Positions 9,092 to 17,872 of a stretch of DNA of 64,000 bases are shown here, in pieces. The DNA is from Pseudobacteriovorax antillogorgiicola (GTDB lineage: Bacteria > Bdellovibrionota_B > Oligoflexia > Oligoflexales > CAIYRB01). Position numbers and translations under genes: made by a program. A model generated the notes under the pieces. The model was not told where the DNA came from. It made no database searches and worked only from the letters and a program-made list of their open reading frames with translations. The stretch covers positions 1-64,000 of the forward strand of contig CAMAXT010000005.1 in assembly GCA_945862295.1 (NCBI GenBank). The letters are read 5' to 3'. The stretch's first letter is position 1; each line of letters begins with the position of its first letter.

Positions 9092-9325
9092 ATGGACAGA
9101 AGATCAGGTACTCGTTGTCCTCATTGTCAAGGACCTGGAGTAGAAGACGCGAGTAAACCAGAAGGAGTTCGTTGTCGACGGTCTACATGCATACAAAATC
9201 ATAGTCATGTGACATGCCCGCGCTGCAAATCTAAGCACCTTGAGTCGGTTACGTTTCAAGATGCAACATATGTCTATAAATGTGAAGACTGCACAAATAC
9301 TTGGAAAGTAAAAGAGGGAGCCTGA
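9092..9325 (+). CDS. Small double zinc-ribbon protein
   Basis: A 77-residue protein that is almost entirely zinc-binding motif: 'CPHC' with 'CRRSTC' forms one treble-clef or ribbon-like site, and 'CPRC...CEDC' with 'TWKVKEG' forms a classical zinc ribbon. Such minimal ribbon proteins may bind nucleic acid or protein partners; the role is unknown. A GGAG lies 11 bases before the ATG, slightly distant. The stop codon directly abuts the stop of pilC on the other strand. Confidence 0.72.
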   Translation: MDRRSGTRCPHCQGPGVEDASKPEGVRCRRSTCIQNHSHVTCPRCKSKHLESVTFQDATYVYKCEDCTNTWKVKEGA

Positions 9326-10591
9326 TCAGCCCCCCACAAGAGATGCCATGTCGAATACTGGCATGTACATCGCAATAACGATAAAGCCGACAATAGAACC
9401 GATCAAAACAATCATGATGGGTTCGATCATAGAAAGAACGGTTGCAACTGCCATATCAACTTCATCTTCGTAGAAGTCACTTACTTTAAGTAACATATCG
9501 TCGAGTGCACCCGTTTGCTCACCAACTGCCACCATCGAAACTACCATGTTCGGAAAAAGTCCACCTTCAGCTAACGGTTCGGACAGCTTTGTACCCTGTT
9601 CGATCTTAGATCTTACGTAGGCGATGAATTTTTCGATCGTTTTGTTGCCCGAGGATGCTGCGCAAATCGTTAAAGCATCAAGAATGTTTACACCGGAAGT
9701 AAGCATTGTCGACATCGTAGAACAAAAGCGACCGACCGCAATTTTTCTTAAGAGTTCACCAATGCCGGGTGCCTTTAAAATCATTGCGTCGAATATTTCA
9801 CGTCCTTTTTCGGTCTTGACCCAATATTTAAACAGAAACGAAGCGACGATCAGTCCGCCGAAAATCAAATACCAGTTATTAACTAGGAAATCAGATGCGT
9901 CTACTACAACTTGGGTGATACCAGGTAGCTCTTTGCCGTTGTCGGAATACTGTTTCGCAAAGGTCGGAACAACGAAGAGTAAAAGACCAGAAATAACTGC
10001 GCCTGCCACAACGACAACAATCATTGGGTACATCATTGCTGACTTAACTTGCGACTTAATTTTCGAAGCTTTTTCGATATAGGTTACTAGCTTCAACAGA
10101 ATTGTATCGAGATTACCGCTGGCCTCACCGGCGCGTACCATCGCGACATAGAGATTATCAAAAAGCTTTGGATAAGCTTCTAATGCGTCACTGAGCTTAG
10201 AGCCGTTTTCGACTGCACCGCTGACGTTTCGTAAGATTTTTCCGAATGTTGGAACGCGCTGCTGTGCACCAAGGATACCTAGAGATTGAATCAGTGGAAC
10301 GCCACTATTAATCATCGTTGCAAATTGCTTAGTAAATACGATCAGATCCTTAGCGGTTATTTTTCCTTCGCCGAGCTGAATTGTCGTCCGACCTTTCGCG
10401 TCTTTCACGATAAACTTGCTTAAAAACCCATCGCCCTCATCGGTATCGTCGAGTTTGTGTGCCTTAAGAAGCGTAACTTTTAGACGCATTTTACCAAGTT
10501 GCTCTTTTGCATGAGCCTTGGTTTTCGCCTGCACGACCCCGTTTCGCGGTTTACCCCGGGAGTCTTTTGCTTTGTACTTAAATTCTGCCAT
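9326..10591 (-). CDS. pilC: Type IV pilus inner-membrane platform protein PilC
   Basis: A 421-residue GspF/PilC family protein that anchors the pilus motor ATPases to the inner membrane. It begins with the usual 'FKYKAKDSRGKPRNGVVQAKT' segment and has two homologous T2SSF domains: 'FTKQFATMINSGVPLIQSLGIL' and 'FCSTMSTMLTSGVNILDALTI', each ending in a 'GEASGNLD' or 'GEQTGALD' motif, and about three membrane helices. It is the third gene of a minus-strand pilB-pilT-pilC operon, nine bases after pilT. Confidence 0.95.
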   Translation of the reverse strand: MAEFKYKAKDSRGKPRNGVVQAKTKAHAKEQLGKMRLKVTLLKAHKLDDTDEGDGFLSKFIVKDAKGRTTIQLGEGKITAKDLIVFTKQFATMINSGVPLIQSLGILGAQQRVPTFGKILRNVSGAVENGSKLSDALEAYPKLFDNLYVAMVRAGEASGNLDTILLKLVTYIEKASKIKSQVKSAMMYPMIVVVVAGAVISGLLLFVVPTFAKQYSDNGKELPGITQVVVDASDFLVNNWYLIFGGLIVASFLFKYWVKTEKGREIFDAMILKAPGIGELLRKIAVGRFCSTMSTMLTSGVNILDALTICAASSGNKTIEKFIAYVRSKIEQGTKLSEPLAEGGLFPNMVVSMVAVGEQTGALDDMLLKVSDFYEDEVDMAVATVLSMIEPIMIVLIGSIVGFIVIAMYMPVFDMASLVGG

Positions 10592-10599
10592 CGTCTAAT

Positions 10600-11718
10600 T
10601 TACGCTCCGCGTTTCGGTGCAGACATTTTTCCAGCTCGTTGAACCGGTGACCGGCTCTTTTTGTCGATTAATTCTTCAAGTTCTTCTGGCTCTGGTGATT
10701 TCTCCATAGCAAGTTCAACAGGAATTAACCGACGTTCAACCATAGAGAGAAGAGACTGATTCATTGTTTGCATGCCGCTATCTTGTTGGCCAGTTTGCAT
10801 AATCGAATAAATCTGATGCAACTTATCTTCGCGGATAAGGTTTCGAATCGCTTTGTTTGGCATCATGATTTCCATTGCCATCGCTCGACCGCCAGTCTGA
10901 GCAGGCAGGAGCATTTGAGACATTACTCCCATGAGCGACATGGCTAGCTGCGTCCGTACCTGTACCTGTTGATGTGGTGGGAAAACGTCAATAATACGGG
11001 TTAGAGTTGAGATACTTGAGTTTGTGTGCAGAGTTGCAAACACAAGGTGACCGGTTTCTGCTGTTGTAAGCGCTAAAGAAATGGTCTCTAAATCACGCAA
11101 CTCGCCCACGAGCACGACATCTGGATCTTGCCGGAGAGCACTCTTCAATGCTCTGGCGAATGAGTTTGTGTCTGATCCGACTTCTCGTTGGTTAATCATG
11201 CAGTTTTTATGATTGTGCATGAATTCGACTGGATCTTCGATGGTAACGATATGATCGCGTCTGTTCTCATTGATGTGATTTATCATCGCAGCTAGGGTCG
11301 TCGATTTACCCGAACCAGTTGGACCTGTTACTAGAACAAGGCCACGTGGAAGCGTGCACAGATATTTCGCGACCGGAGGTAGATTGAGTTCTTCAATTGA
11401 ATAAATTCTGAACGGAATGACCCTGAACACGCCGCTGATATGGCCGCGTTGGTGGTAAACGTTTGCACGAAAGCGCGCGAGTCCTTTGACTGAGAACGCT
11501 AGGTCGATTTCCTTGTTTGCTTCAACTTCTTTTCTCTGCTCTTCGGTAAGAATGCTGAAACATAGTTGTCTTGAATCAGCCGGTGCCAAAGGCGGTAGTT
11601 CCAGCGGCAGGAGATTTCCGTCAATTCGCAGACGTGGCGGCGAATCGGTAGAAATATGTAAATCCGACCCTTTTTGATCGATCAGCGCTTTTAGTAGCTG
11701 TGGTAATGTGTAATTCAT
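10600..11718 (-). CDS. pilT: Type IV pilus retraction ATPase PilT
   Basis: A 372-residue hexameric secretion-type ATPase that powers pilus retraction. Walker A is 'GPTGSGKSTT', the Asp box 'TIEDPVE', Walker B 'VVLVGELRD' and the His box 'LVFATLHTNS'. The PilT-diagnostic 'AIRNLIREDK' motif is present in the C-terminal part, which distinguishes it from PilB. The C-terminal tail after about residue 345 is basic and Pro-rich. It lies between pilB (13 bases upstream) and pilC, so extension and retraction motors and the platform are co-transcribed. Confidence 0.95.
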   Translation of the reverse strand: MNYTLPQLLKALIDQKGSDLHISTDSPPRLRIDGNLLPLELPPLAPADSRQLCFSILTEEQRKEVEANKEIDLAFSVKGLARFRANVYHQRGHISGVFRVIPFRIYSIEELNLPPVAKYLCTLPRGLVLVTGPTGSGKSTTLAAMINHINENRRDHIVTIEDPVEFMHNHKNCMINQREVGSDTNSFARALKSALRQDPDVVLVGELRDLETISLALTTAETGHLVFATLHTNSSISTLTRIIDVFPPHQQVQVRTQLAMSLMGVMSQMLLPAQTGGRAMAMEIMMPNKAIRNLIREDKLHQIYSIMQTGQQDSGMQTMNQSLLSMVERRLIPVELAMEKSPEPEELEELIDKKSRSPVQRAGKMSAPKRGA

Positions 11719-11731
11719 AACTCCACTCTTT

Positions 11732-13444
11732 CTATGCTGCTGCAGATCCCGAGTTGTCGTCCGAATCCGGCGTCGTCGAACCAGTCACTTCCGGCGCATC
11801 CGTAATACCTTGAACCATTTTATTTAAAGCAGACTGACGCAGGGTGCGCATACCGTTTGCCATGGCGATTTTTTTGAGGCGCATTGAGGCAGCTCCGTCA
11901 AGTATGGCTTCTCGAACTGGATCGCTAAGTTTCAAGACTTCATGTACCGCAACTCGACCTTTGTAGCCCGAGCCGTTACAGTTCGCACAGCCGGCACCTT
12001 TGTAGGCTTTCACTTTGGAAGCGTACTGAGGATGAATCCCTAGATCAGCGAGAACTTTTGGTGTTACAGATTCGTCGACGACACGGCAGTTAGCACAAAT
12101 TTTTCGCATCAATCGTTGAGCTGTTACACAAGTCAGAGCTGATACTAGGTTGAATGTCTCAACGCCCATGTTTAACATTCGAGAGATCGTGTCGGTCGCG
12201 CTGTTTGTGTGGAGCGTTGAAAGCACCATGTGGCCAGTTAACGCAGCTTTGATCGCGATTTCCGCTGTTTCTAGGTCTCGAATCTCACCCACCATGATGA
12301 CGTCCGGATCTTGTCGAAGGAAAGCTCTCAGGGCGCTCGCAAAGTTAAGTCCGATGTCGGATTTCATACCAACTTGGTTGATACCTTCGAGGTTAAATTC
12401 GACCGGATCTTCAGCGGTCATGATGTTGTCAGACTCTTGATTCAGTTCTTGCAATGCTGAGTAAAGAGTTGTCGTTTTTCCAGAGCCCGTAGGACCTGTT
12501 ACAAGTACCATTCCAAAAGGAGAAACGATTGATGTTTTAAATTTTTGCAGTTCGTCAACCTCGAAGCCGAGTTTAGTCATATCTACCTGTAGAGATGATT
12601 TATCGAGAATACGCATTACTATCTTTTCACCGTAAACTGTCGGAACAGTGCTCACACGAAAGTCAATCGGCTTACCACCGATTGAAATATTGATCGCACC
12701 GTCTTGTGGCAATCTCGTTTCTGCAATATCGAGAGAAGCCATAATTTTAATACGTGAAATCAACGGTGCTTTCATCGAGACCGGAGGTCTAGCGATTTCA
12801 GCTAGTACACCGTCGATACGAAGTCGAACTCGTAGGGATGTTTCGTAGGGTTCGATATGAATATCCGATGCTTTTCTCTGCAAACATTGCATCAGAATTT
12901 GGTTAACGAGCTTGATGATTGGACCGTCACCTTTGTCCTTGGTCGCAATATCTACGCGTTCTTTTTCACCTTTTTTATTGACTTGGGTATCGTCGCCAGA
13001 GCTTTCTTTAATGTCTAGTAGGCGTCCGTAGTATTTTTCAAGTGCTTCAGTGAGTCGAGCTTCAGACGCAAGTACTGGTTTTGGAAAAAACCCGACAGTG
13101 AACCTTATTGCGTTCATTGCGTCTAGATTTCTAGGATCGCCCATCGCAACGATGATGTTGTTGCCAGCTCTATCGATTGGGACAACGCGGTGTTTAAGCG
13201 CCATGTCTTTAGGTATCAATTCGATGATTCCTTTAGGAATATCCATCTGATTGATATTTGTTTTTGGGATGCGGTAGTACTTTGAAAACGCGTCTAGGAG
13301 CTTCTCTTCTTCAACGATAGCGAGTTTCTCTATTGCGTAGAGTAAGGTGCATTCATCTTTTGCTGAAACAGCCTCAGCACGCACATAGTCCTCAGCGCTT
13401 AGAATGCCGCCATTCACAAGATGTGTTTTTAATGGATTGGACAT
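11732..13444 (-). CDS. pilB: Type IV pilus extension ATPase PilB
   Basis: A 570-residue GspE/PilB assembly ATPase. The N-terminal MshEN-like domain ('AFSKYYRIPKTNINQMDIPKGIIELIP') binds partner or c-di-GMP in relatives. The motor has Walker A 'GPTGSGKTTT', Asp box 'TAEDPVEF', Walker B 'VGEIRDLETA' and His box 'LSTLHTNSA', and a zinc-binding pair of 'CANC' motifs around residues 475-510. It heads the pilB-pilT-pilC operon; the pilin gene is not in the window. The extreme C-terminus is a Ser/Thr/Asp-rich tail. Confidence 0.95.
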   Translation of the reverse strand: MSNPLKTHLVNGGILSAEDYVRAEAVSAKDECTLLYAIEKLAIVEEEKLLDAFSKYYRIPKTNINQMDIPKGIIELIPKDMALKHRVVPIDRAGNNIIVAMGDPRNLDAMNAIRFTVGFFPKPVLASEARLTEALEKYYGRLLDIKESSGDDTQVNKKGEKERVDIATKDKGDGPIIKLVNQILMQCLQRKASDIHIEPYETSLRVRLRIDGVLAEIARPPVSMKAPLISRIKIMASLDIAETRLPQDGAINISIGGKPIDFRVSTVPTVYGEKIVMRILDKSSLQVDMTKLGFEVDELQKFKTSIVSPFGMVLVTGPTGSGKTTTLYSALQELNQESDNIMTAEDPVEFNLEGINQVGMKSDIGLNFASALRAFLRQDPDVIMVGEIRDLETAEIAIKAALTGHMVLSTLHTNSATDTISRMLNMGVETFNLVSALTCVTAQRLMRKICANCRVVDESVTPKVLADLGIHPQYASKVKAYKGAGCANCNGSGYKGRVAVHEVLKLSDPVREAILDGAASMRLKKIAMANGMRTLRQSALNKMVQGITDAPEVTGSTTPDSDDNSGSAAA

Positions 13445-13537
13445 AGAACCGTTTTCCTCAAAGCTGTTGCACTCTAATCGTTAAAGATTGGTGCTTCCGC
13501 ATTGGGGGCTTATCGGTTCATTCGGTTCGTAAGTTTA

Positions 13538-14269
13538 CTATAGGTCTGTTTTATAAATGGTTTTCGGATCAACGTGCTTCAGCCTTGTAGCTTTCAGTTG
13601 TGTTGACGCTGTTCGACCCAAGAAATCTAAGTGATCAGCATCTGGCGATTTAATTGCCGATTTTATCGCTTTTTTTAATAAAGGAAGCACGCCTTCAGGG
13701 TGATAAGCGATACCTGCTGCTGGGTGGTAGCCTGTTTGAGTTCTAAAGATGTAGCCTTGAAGGATTTGATTCTTTTTAAGACCAAACAAGCGGTAGTTTT
13801 TTGGCAATCTCATAGGAATCTTGTCTTGGGTCAATAAATTCAAGAAAATAGCGTCTTCGTTGCTCTTTATTTTAAGAACTTGGAAGATACCATGGATACA
13901 GAGCGACAGCTCATGGATAGCTTGGATAGCCGCTGCATCGGTCCGTTCAGGATTAAGATCCAAGTAGTATCTAACTGGCGAGATGTTCTTGACGCCTTCT
14001 TTAGCAATTGGTCGCTCGAACAGGTAATAGTTGATGAAATAGCTCATTCTTAAGCCAAAAAACGCATCGTCGTAGAAAACTTTTCCGAACTTTGTGAAAA
14101 ACTCTTCACGTGCAGAAATAAGTTCTTCGTTACCGAATTCGTGTTCAGCCCAGTGGGCAAGCTTTTCGATAGCCGCATCAATGCCACTACCAGCATCGTT
14201 AGCCTGGTTTGCTAAGTCTGATGACGAGATGATTACTTTTTGATTTGCAGGCTGGGTTTCCAACACCAC
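13538..14269 (-). CDS. Conserved-looking protein of unknown function
   Basis: A 243-residue soluble protein without signal peptide or membrane segment that I can see. It is helical, with a compact 'YFINYYLFERPIAKEGVKNISPVRYYLDLNPE' segment and a basic C-terminus; no motif is recognised. Its ATG lies 37 bases inside the end of the preceding membrane-protein gene, which in turn overlaps the cobalamin adenosyltransferase gene, so the three form a tightly coupled set read toward the pil operon. The coupling is the only functional hint. Confidence 0.6.
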   Translation of the reverse strand: MVLETQPANQKVIISSSDLANQANDAGSGIDAAIEKLAHWAEHEFGNEELISAREEFFTKFGKVFYDDAFFGLRMSYFINYYLFERPIAKEGVKNISPVRYYLDLNPERTDAAAIQAIHELSLCIHGIFQVLKIKSNEDAIFLNLLTQDKIPMRLPKNYRLFGLKKNQILQGYIFRTQTGYHPAAGIAYHPEGVLPLLKKAIKSAIKSPDADHLDFLGRTASTQLKATRLKHVDPKTIYKTDL

Positions 14270-14664
14270 TCATGTACCTTTTCGCCATAAAATGGCAGAG
14301 ATATTTTCAAAGGAATCCAGACAAAAAGGCTACCATGTCCGCAGGCTTTCGTCATAAGAGATTCAAGCCTGTTACCCTCTTTTTTTTCAGAAGCAATGAT
14401 TACAATATCTTCTACTGGAATATAAACGGAATAATCGAGAAAATGCCTTTGAATTAGTCTTTTAATGGTGACTGCAGACTCTTCCGAATCAAAATCCCCT
14501 GCATTCATAGTAATTTGATTAAATTTAGTGATTGCGACGATTGAACGCAGGCTTGGAAGGAAACTCCACGTGGCTGCAGCTGCGATCGGTATTAAGCACA
14601 TCAAAGATACAAAGAACGTCCTTGTATCAAAGCGTTTACTTGTTTTTTTAACCGGTCGATTCAT
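14233..14664 (-). CDS. Single-pass membrane protein of unknown function
   Basis: A 143-residue protein with a basic N-terminus, one membrane helix ('TFFVSLMCLIPIAAAATWSFL') and a small extracytoplasmic domain with Cys ('KACGHGS', 'HEWCWKP'). I place the start at the ATG at 14664 (MNRPVKK) rather than the upstream one, because it overlaps the TGA of the adenosyltransferase gene as ATGA, a normal coupling arrangement. No family is recognised. The middle segment 'DFDSEESAVTIKRLIQRHFLDYSVYIPVEDIVIIAS' could be a small alpha/beta sensor fold, but this is speculation. Confidence 0.6.
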   Translation of the reverse strand: MNRPVKKTSKRFDTRTFFVSLMCLIPIAAAATWSFLPSLRSIVAITKFNQITMNAGDFDSEESAVTIKRLIQRHFLDYSVYIPVEDIVIIASEKKEGNRLESLMTKACGHGSLFVWIPLKISLPFYGEKVHEWCWKPSLQIKK

Positions 14665-15248
14665 GGTTTGTCGGCCTGTTGCCACAGGATTTCAGCTACT
14701 TGAAGACGACTGCCGATTGTCCGTCCGATGATGAACAACCAGTCGCTTAATCTGTTAACGTATATGCGCGCTTCATCTCTAATTTGTTCTGTGTTTGCAA
14801 GAGTCACCACGCACCGCTCACAGCGCCTGCATACTGTGCGGCAGACATGTGCGTAAGAAACAAGTTCGTGGCCACCGGGAAGAATGAAGTTTGAAAGAGG
14901 TTCAAGTGTCTCGTTATAAGAATCCATCTCTTGTTCCAAACGAGCGATGTCTTTTTGACCAACAAGTTGTTGTTTAGATTTTACAAGGACTTCGTGTGGC
15001 GTCGAAAGCTCTCCACCCAGGTCGTGCATTTCGTTTTGAATTTTGAGCAAACAGGTAACAATATCACTAAATTTTTTGCTGTCGAATTGCGTGAGTTTAT
15101 CGCGAAGCAACCCTAAGAACGAATTTAGTTCGTCGACGGTCCCATAACCTTCGATGCGCGAGGAGTCTTTCGGCACCTTTCTGCCTCCGGCAAGCATCGT
15201 CGTGCCTTTGTCGCCAACTTTTGTGTAAATGCTGGTTAATCGCATCAT
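14661..15248 (-). CDS. PduO-type cob(I)alamin adenosyltransferase
   Basis: A 195-residue ATP:cob(I)alamin adenosyltransferase that makes adenosylcobalamin. The ATP-binding N-terminus 'IYTKVGDKGTTMLAGGRKVPKDS' followed by 'GTVDELNSFLGL' is diagnostic of the PduO/MMAB family, as are 'FILPGG' and the C-terminal 'RRCERCVVTLA...VNRLSDWLFIIGR'. Either ATG at the tandem Met-Met (15248 or 15245) could start it. It is the first gene of a three-gene overlapping unit with two unknowns. No cobalamin riboswitch was recognised upstream, and no cobalamin-dependent enzyme is in the window. Confidence 0.93.
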   Translation of the reverse strand: MMRLTSIYTKVGDKGTTMLAGGRKVPKDSSRIEGYGTVDELNSFLGLLRDKLTQFDSKKFSDIVTCLLKIQNEMHDLGGELSTPHEVLVKSKQQLVGQKDIARLEQEMDSYNETLEPLSNFILPGGHELVSYAHVCRTVCRRCERCVVTLANTEQIRDEARIYVNRLSDWLFIIGRTIGSRLQVAEILWQQADKP

Positions 15249-15300
15249 TAGACCTTTATTAAATGATCCATCACTTTACACAAAAGTGGTGTTTATAGAA

Positions 15301-15329
15301 ATAAAAACGCCGCCCTGGAAGGGCGGCGT
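15301..15329 (-). terminator. Rho-independent terminator after the IHF/HU gene
   Basis: A GC-rich 10-bp stem ACGCCGCCCT / AGGGCGGCGT (15307-15316 and 15320-15329) is followed on the minus strand by a T-rich run (TTTTTAT). It lies about 80 bases beyond the stop of the minus-strand IHF-like gene and ahead of the adenosyltransferase gene. Confidence 0.85.
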
Positions 15330-15409
15330 CGAGATATCGATTTAATCTGGCTATACCGGACAGGTAGTCGGATCAGATTTATAAGCGATTCTGTTGCGAA
15401 ACGGTGGAC

Positions 15410-15721
15410 CTATTGTCCGTCGCGTTCAGCGTATGCTTTGTTCACTGAATCTCGTAGCTTGTCTGACGGATGAAACGTAACAACCCTACGAGCGGAAATT
15501 TCAATCCGGTCACCGGTATGCGGGTTTCTTCCTGGACGAGACCTTTTTTCTTTGACGGTCCATTTGCCGAATCCAGAAATTTTGACTTCCTTACCTTCCT
15601 CGAGCTTCAATTTAACTTCTTCAAGAATGATCTCGAGAATCTCTTTGGCTTCTTTAACGGGAAAGCCAACTTTGTCACGAATCATTTCTATGAGAGCGTC
15701 TTTAGTAAGCGTGGCGTCCAC
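15410..15721 (-). CDS. Integration host factor/HU-like DNA-bending protein
   Basis: A nucleoid protein of the HU/IHF family. From the GTG at 15721 it is 103 residues, close to IHF-alpha (99). Features are 'LTKDALIEMIRDKVGF', 'VKISGFGKWTVKEK', and the DNA-intercalating beta-arm 'RPGRNPHTGDRIEISARRVVTF', where the RNP tip matches the Pro that kinks DNA. The ORF track extends to a TTG at 15820, adding 33 unconserved residues; an AGGAG ten bases before the GTG supports the shorter form, which also fits the family's N-terminus. It is transcribed alone and has a strong terminator. Confidence 0.88.
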   Translation of the reverse strand: MDATLTKDALIEMIRDKVGFPVKEAKEILEIILEEVKLKLEEGKEVKISGFGKWTVKEKRSRPGRNPHTGDRIEISARRVVTFHPSDKLRDSVNKAYAERDGQ

Positions 15722-16216
15722 TGGTGAGATTCTCCTGTCCGACTTGTCCGGAGGCGCCGGCCTGCACATCGCGAATGCCCTGGTCCGTCCGTTTGTTACT
15801 ATCTCTTTTAATATTAGCAAGTTCTGTCATTAAGTAGAAGCTTTATGGATAAAAATTTCCTGGCCAGAGTAGGTTTGGGCAAGGAGCCTAGTGCATTTTC
15901 TCCTTTGTTTGCCAAAGGTTATGGCCAAAGTTTAGTAAATGCCAACCATTTTATTTGGTTACATTTTTGTCTAGTGAAAACCCAATCTGGACGCGCTGAT
16001 TTAGCTAAGTTGATTTGACGCGCGCCTTTTGGCCGGTAGAAACGATTCGGATCCAGGAAGGAATCTCCAGTCAGTTTGGCGGATTACCCCTGATTTTCAG
16101 GGAAATCTGACATTGCGCGGCGCAAGCGCTCAATGTATTGTGCGGCACTCTCAGAGTGGTCGGCAATCTTGGTCGAAAATTTTCAAAGTAACATCAAACA
16201 GTGGAGCCAGGTCAAA
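15722..16216. other. Divergent intergenic region, IHF-like gene to opp operon
   Basis: About 495 bases between two divergent genes. It should hold the promoters of both, but I see no convincing -35/-10 pair. It contains one candidate short ORF (15845-16018, listed separately) and two non-credible extensions: a TTG-started extension of the IHF gene and a 42-codon minus-strand ORF from 15830. No tRNA-like or terminator structure was found. Confidence 0.5.
15845..16018 (+). CDS. Possible small protein (57 codons), uncertain
   Basis: An ATG-initiated frame too short for the ORF track, reading MDKNFLARVGLGKEPSAFSP at its start and ending in TGA. AGAAG lies six bases before the ATG, a weak ribosome-binding site. 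The composition is ordinary but there is a short hydrophobic patch ('NHFIWLHFCLV'). It lies alone in the divergent gap upstream of the opp operon. I cannot say whether it is translated; conservation of this frame in related genomes would decide. Confidence 0.2.
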   Translation: MDKNFLARVGLGKEPSAFSPLFAKGYGQSLVNANHFIWLHFCLVKTQSGRADLAKLI

Positions 16217-17869
16217 ATGCGAACCATACGTTCATTTATTGCGATTACTGTTTCGTCGCTTAGTTTAGCGATGGGACTTCTAAGTGCAGGAGCACAGGCA
16301 GAAGATTTTAAATCTACTGCAATTGATGCAAAGACAGGCACGGTCAGCATAAATTTCTACGACGAACCGAAAACACTCGATGCACAAAAAGCGACAGATG
16401 CCATTGCAATGATGATTCTTGGTCATGCAAGCGAAGGTCTAACGCGCCTCGACCCAGCAGACAAGCCGTTTGCTGCTCAGGCTGAATCTTGGGAAATGAA
16501 AGACAAGACCAACTACATTTTCAAAATTCGCAAAGGCGCCCTCTGGAGCGATGGCAAACAAGTTACCGCTCATGACTTCGTTTATTCTTGGCGCCGCGCT
16601 TTGGATCCTAAAACAGCTTCTGAATACTCATTCATTCTTTATGCTGTCAAAAACGGCGAAGCGATCAACAGTGGAAAAATGCCGGTTGAAAATCTCGGCG
16701 CGAAAGCGATTGATGATTTTACTCTAGCTGTAGAGCTTGAACGTCCAACGGAGTACTTCCTGAAACTTACAGCCTTCTCGACTTATTTTCCTGCTCGTGA
16801 AGACAGCGTGAAAAAATACGGTGAGAGCTATGCCGCGGACCACGACAAGCTCCTTTTCAACGGTCCGTACGTTATTACTTCTTGGAAACACAATGCGTCG
16901 CTCGTTCTTCAGAAAAACGATAAGTACTGGAATAAGGACGCGATTAAAGTCAACACGATCAACATGCCTTATGTCATCAAAGACAAGAATTCTGAATTCA
17001 ATATGTTCAAAGACGGCAAGTTCGCGATGACTTGGAGCATGACTAAAGAATTGTTGCCTGAAGCTCAGAAGAGCAAAATGCAAATCAGAAAGTACAACTC
17101 CGGTACTGTTTGGTACTTCCAATTCAACACCACTCGCGCCGTCACTGGTAACAAGAACTTCCGTAAAGCCCTTCAATTGGCGATGAATCGTGAAGAGTTC
17201 GTGAAACAAGTTGAAGGCACTCCAGGAACAAAACCAATCTACGGACTGATCCCGGAGTACATGCCAGGTATTAAGAAGCGTTATGGTGACGAGTTTCCTC
17301 TGAAGTTTGCTGATGCCCAGATCGATGCAGCCAAGATGCACCTTGAGCTGGCGAAAAAAGAACTCAACTTAAAAGAATTCCCAGAGCTTTCTATTTTAGC
17401 GAGTGATGCTGATAACGTGCGTCGTGACATGGAATACTTCCAACGTTATTTTGCAGAAAAACTCGGCCTGAAATTCAAACTAGAATTCCACACTTTTAAA
17501 GTTCGTCTAGAGAAGACATCTAGCAAGAACTTCGACATTGTGAACTCTGGCTGGGGCCCCGACTACCTAGATGCGATGACATTCGCAGACCTTTTCACAA
17601 GCTGGAACCAAAACAACAATTCTGGTTGGTCTTCAAAAGAATACGACCGTTTGATTAAAACTGCGATGGATTCAACAGATTCCCAAGAGCGTCTGAAGCT
17701 CATGTCAGACTCTGAAAAAATCCTCGTTGACGACGCCCCAATCGCGCCGTACTTCCAAGCGTTCCGTCTTTTCGTTCAAGATTCAAGATTGCAAGGTGTT
17801 CTTCGCCGTACAGTAGGTCCCGATCCGGATTTCTACTACGCAAAAATCGCAGAAAAGGCTGGCAAGTAA
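16217..17869 (+). CDS. oppA: Oligopeptide ABC transporter substrate-binding protein
   Basis: A 550-residue periplasmic solute-binding protein of the SBP_bac_5 (OppA/DppA) family. From the ATG at 16217, residues 1-28 are a signal peptide ending at 'AQA'; there is no lipobox, so it is soluble. Family features are 'NFYDEPKTLDAQKATD' at the N-terminus and 'LWSDGKQVTAHDFVYSWRRALDP' around residue 110. The ORF track starts 28 codons earlier, but that stretch is not signal-like. It heads an oppABCDF-like operon with a penicillin-acylase-family gene at the end, so imported ligands are probably peptides or peptide-containing cell-wall fragments. Confidence 0.92.
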   Translation: MRTIRSFIAITVSSLSLAMGLLSAGAQAEDFKSTAIDAKTGTVSINFYDEPKTLDAQKATDAIAMMILGHASEGLTRLDPADKPFAAQAESWEMKDKTNYIFKIRKGALWSDGKQVTAHDFVYSWRRALDPKTASEYSFILYAVKNGEAINSGKMPVENLGAKAIDDFTLAVELERPTEYFLKLTAFSTYFPAREDSVKKYGESYAADHDKLLFNGPYVITSWKHNASLVLQKNDKYWNKDAIKVNTINMPYVIKDKNSEFNMFKDGKFAMTWSMTKELLPEAQKSKMQIRKYNSGTVWYFQFNTTRAVTGNKNFRKALQLAMNREEFVKQVEGTPGTKPIYGLIPEYMPGIKKRYGDEFPLKFADAQIDAAKMHLELAKKELNLKEFPELSILASDADNVRRDMEYFQRYFAEKLGLKFKLEFHTFKVRLEKTSSKNFDIVNSGWGPDYLDAMTFADLFTSWNQNNNSGWSSKEYDRLIKTAMDSTDSQERLKLMSDSEKILVDDAPIAPYFQAFRLFVQDSRLQGVLRRTVGPDPDFYYAKIAEKAGK

Positions 17870-17872
17870 ACC

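Noticed and set aside
15705-15830. 42-codon minus-strand ORF beginning MTELANIKRD that overlaps the start of the IHF-like gene
   Set aside because: No ribosome-binding site, and it lies out of frame over the IHF N-terminal extension; the GTG-started IHF frame is better supported.
16724-17341. 205-residue minus-strand ORF inside oppA
   Set aside because: Shadow of the real oppA frame, with no family features.
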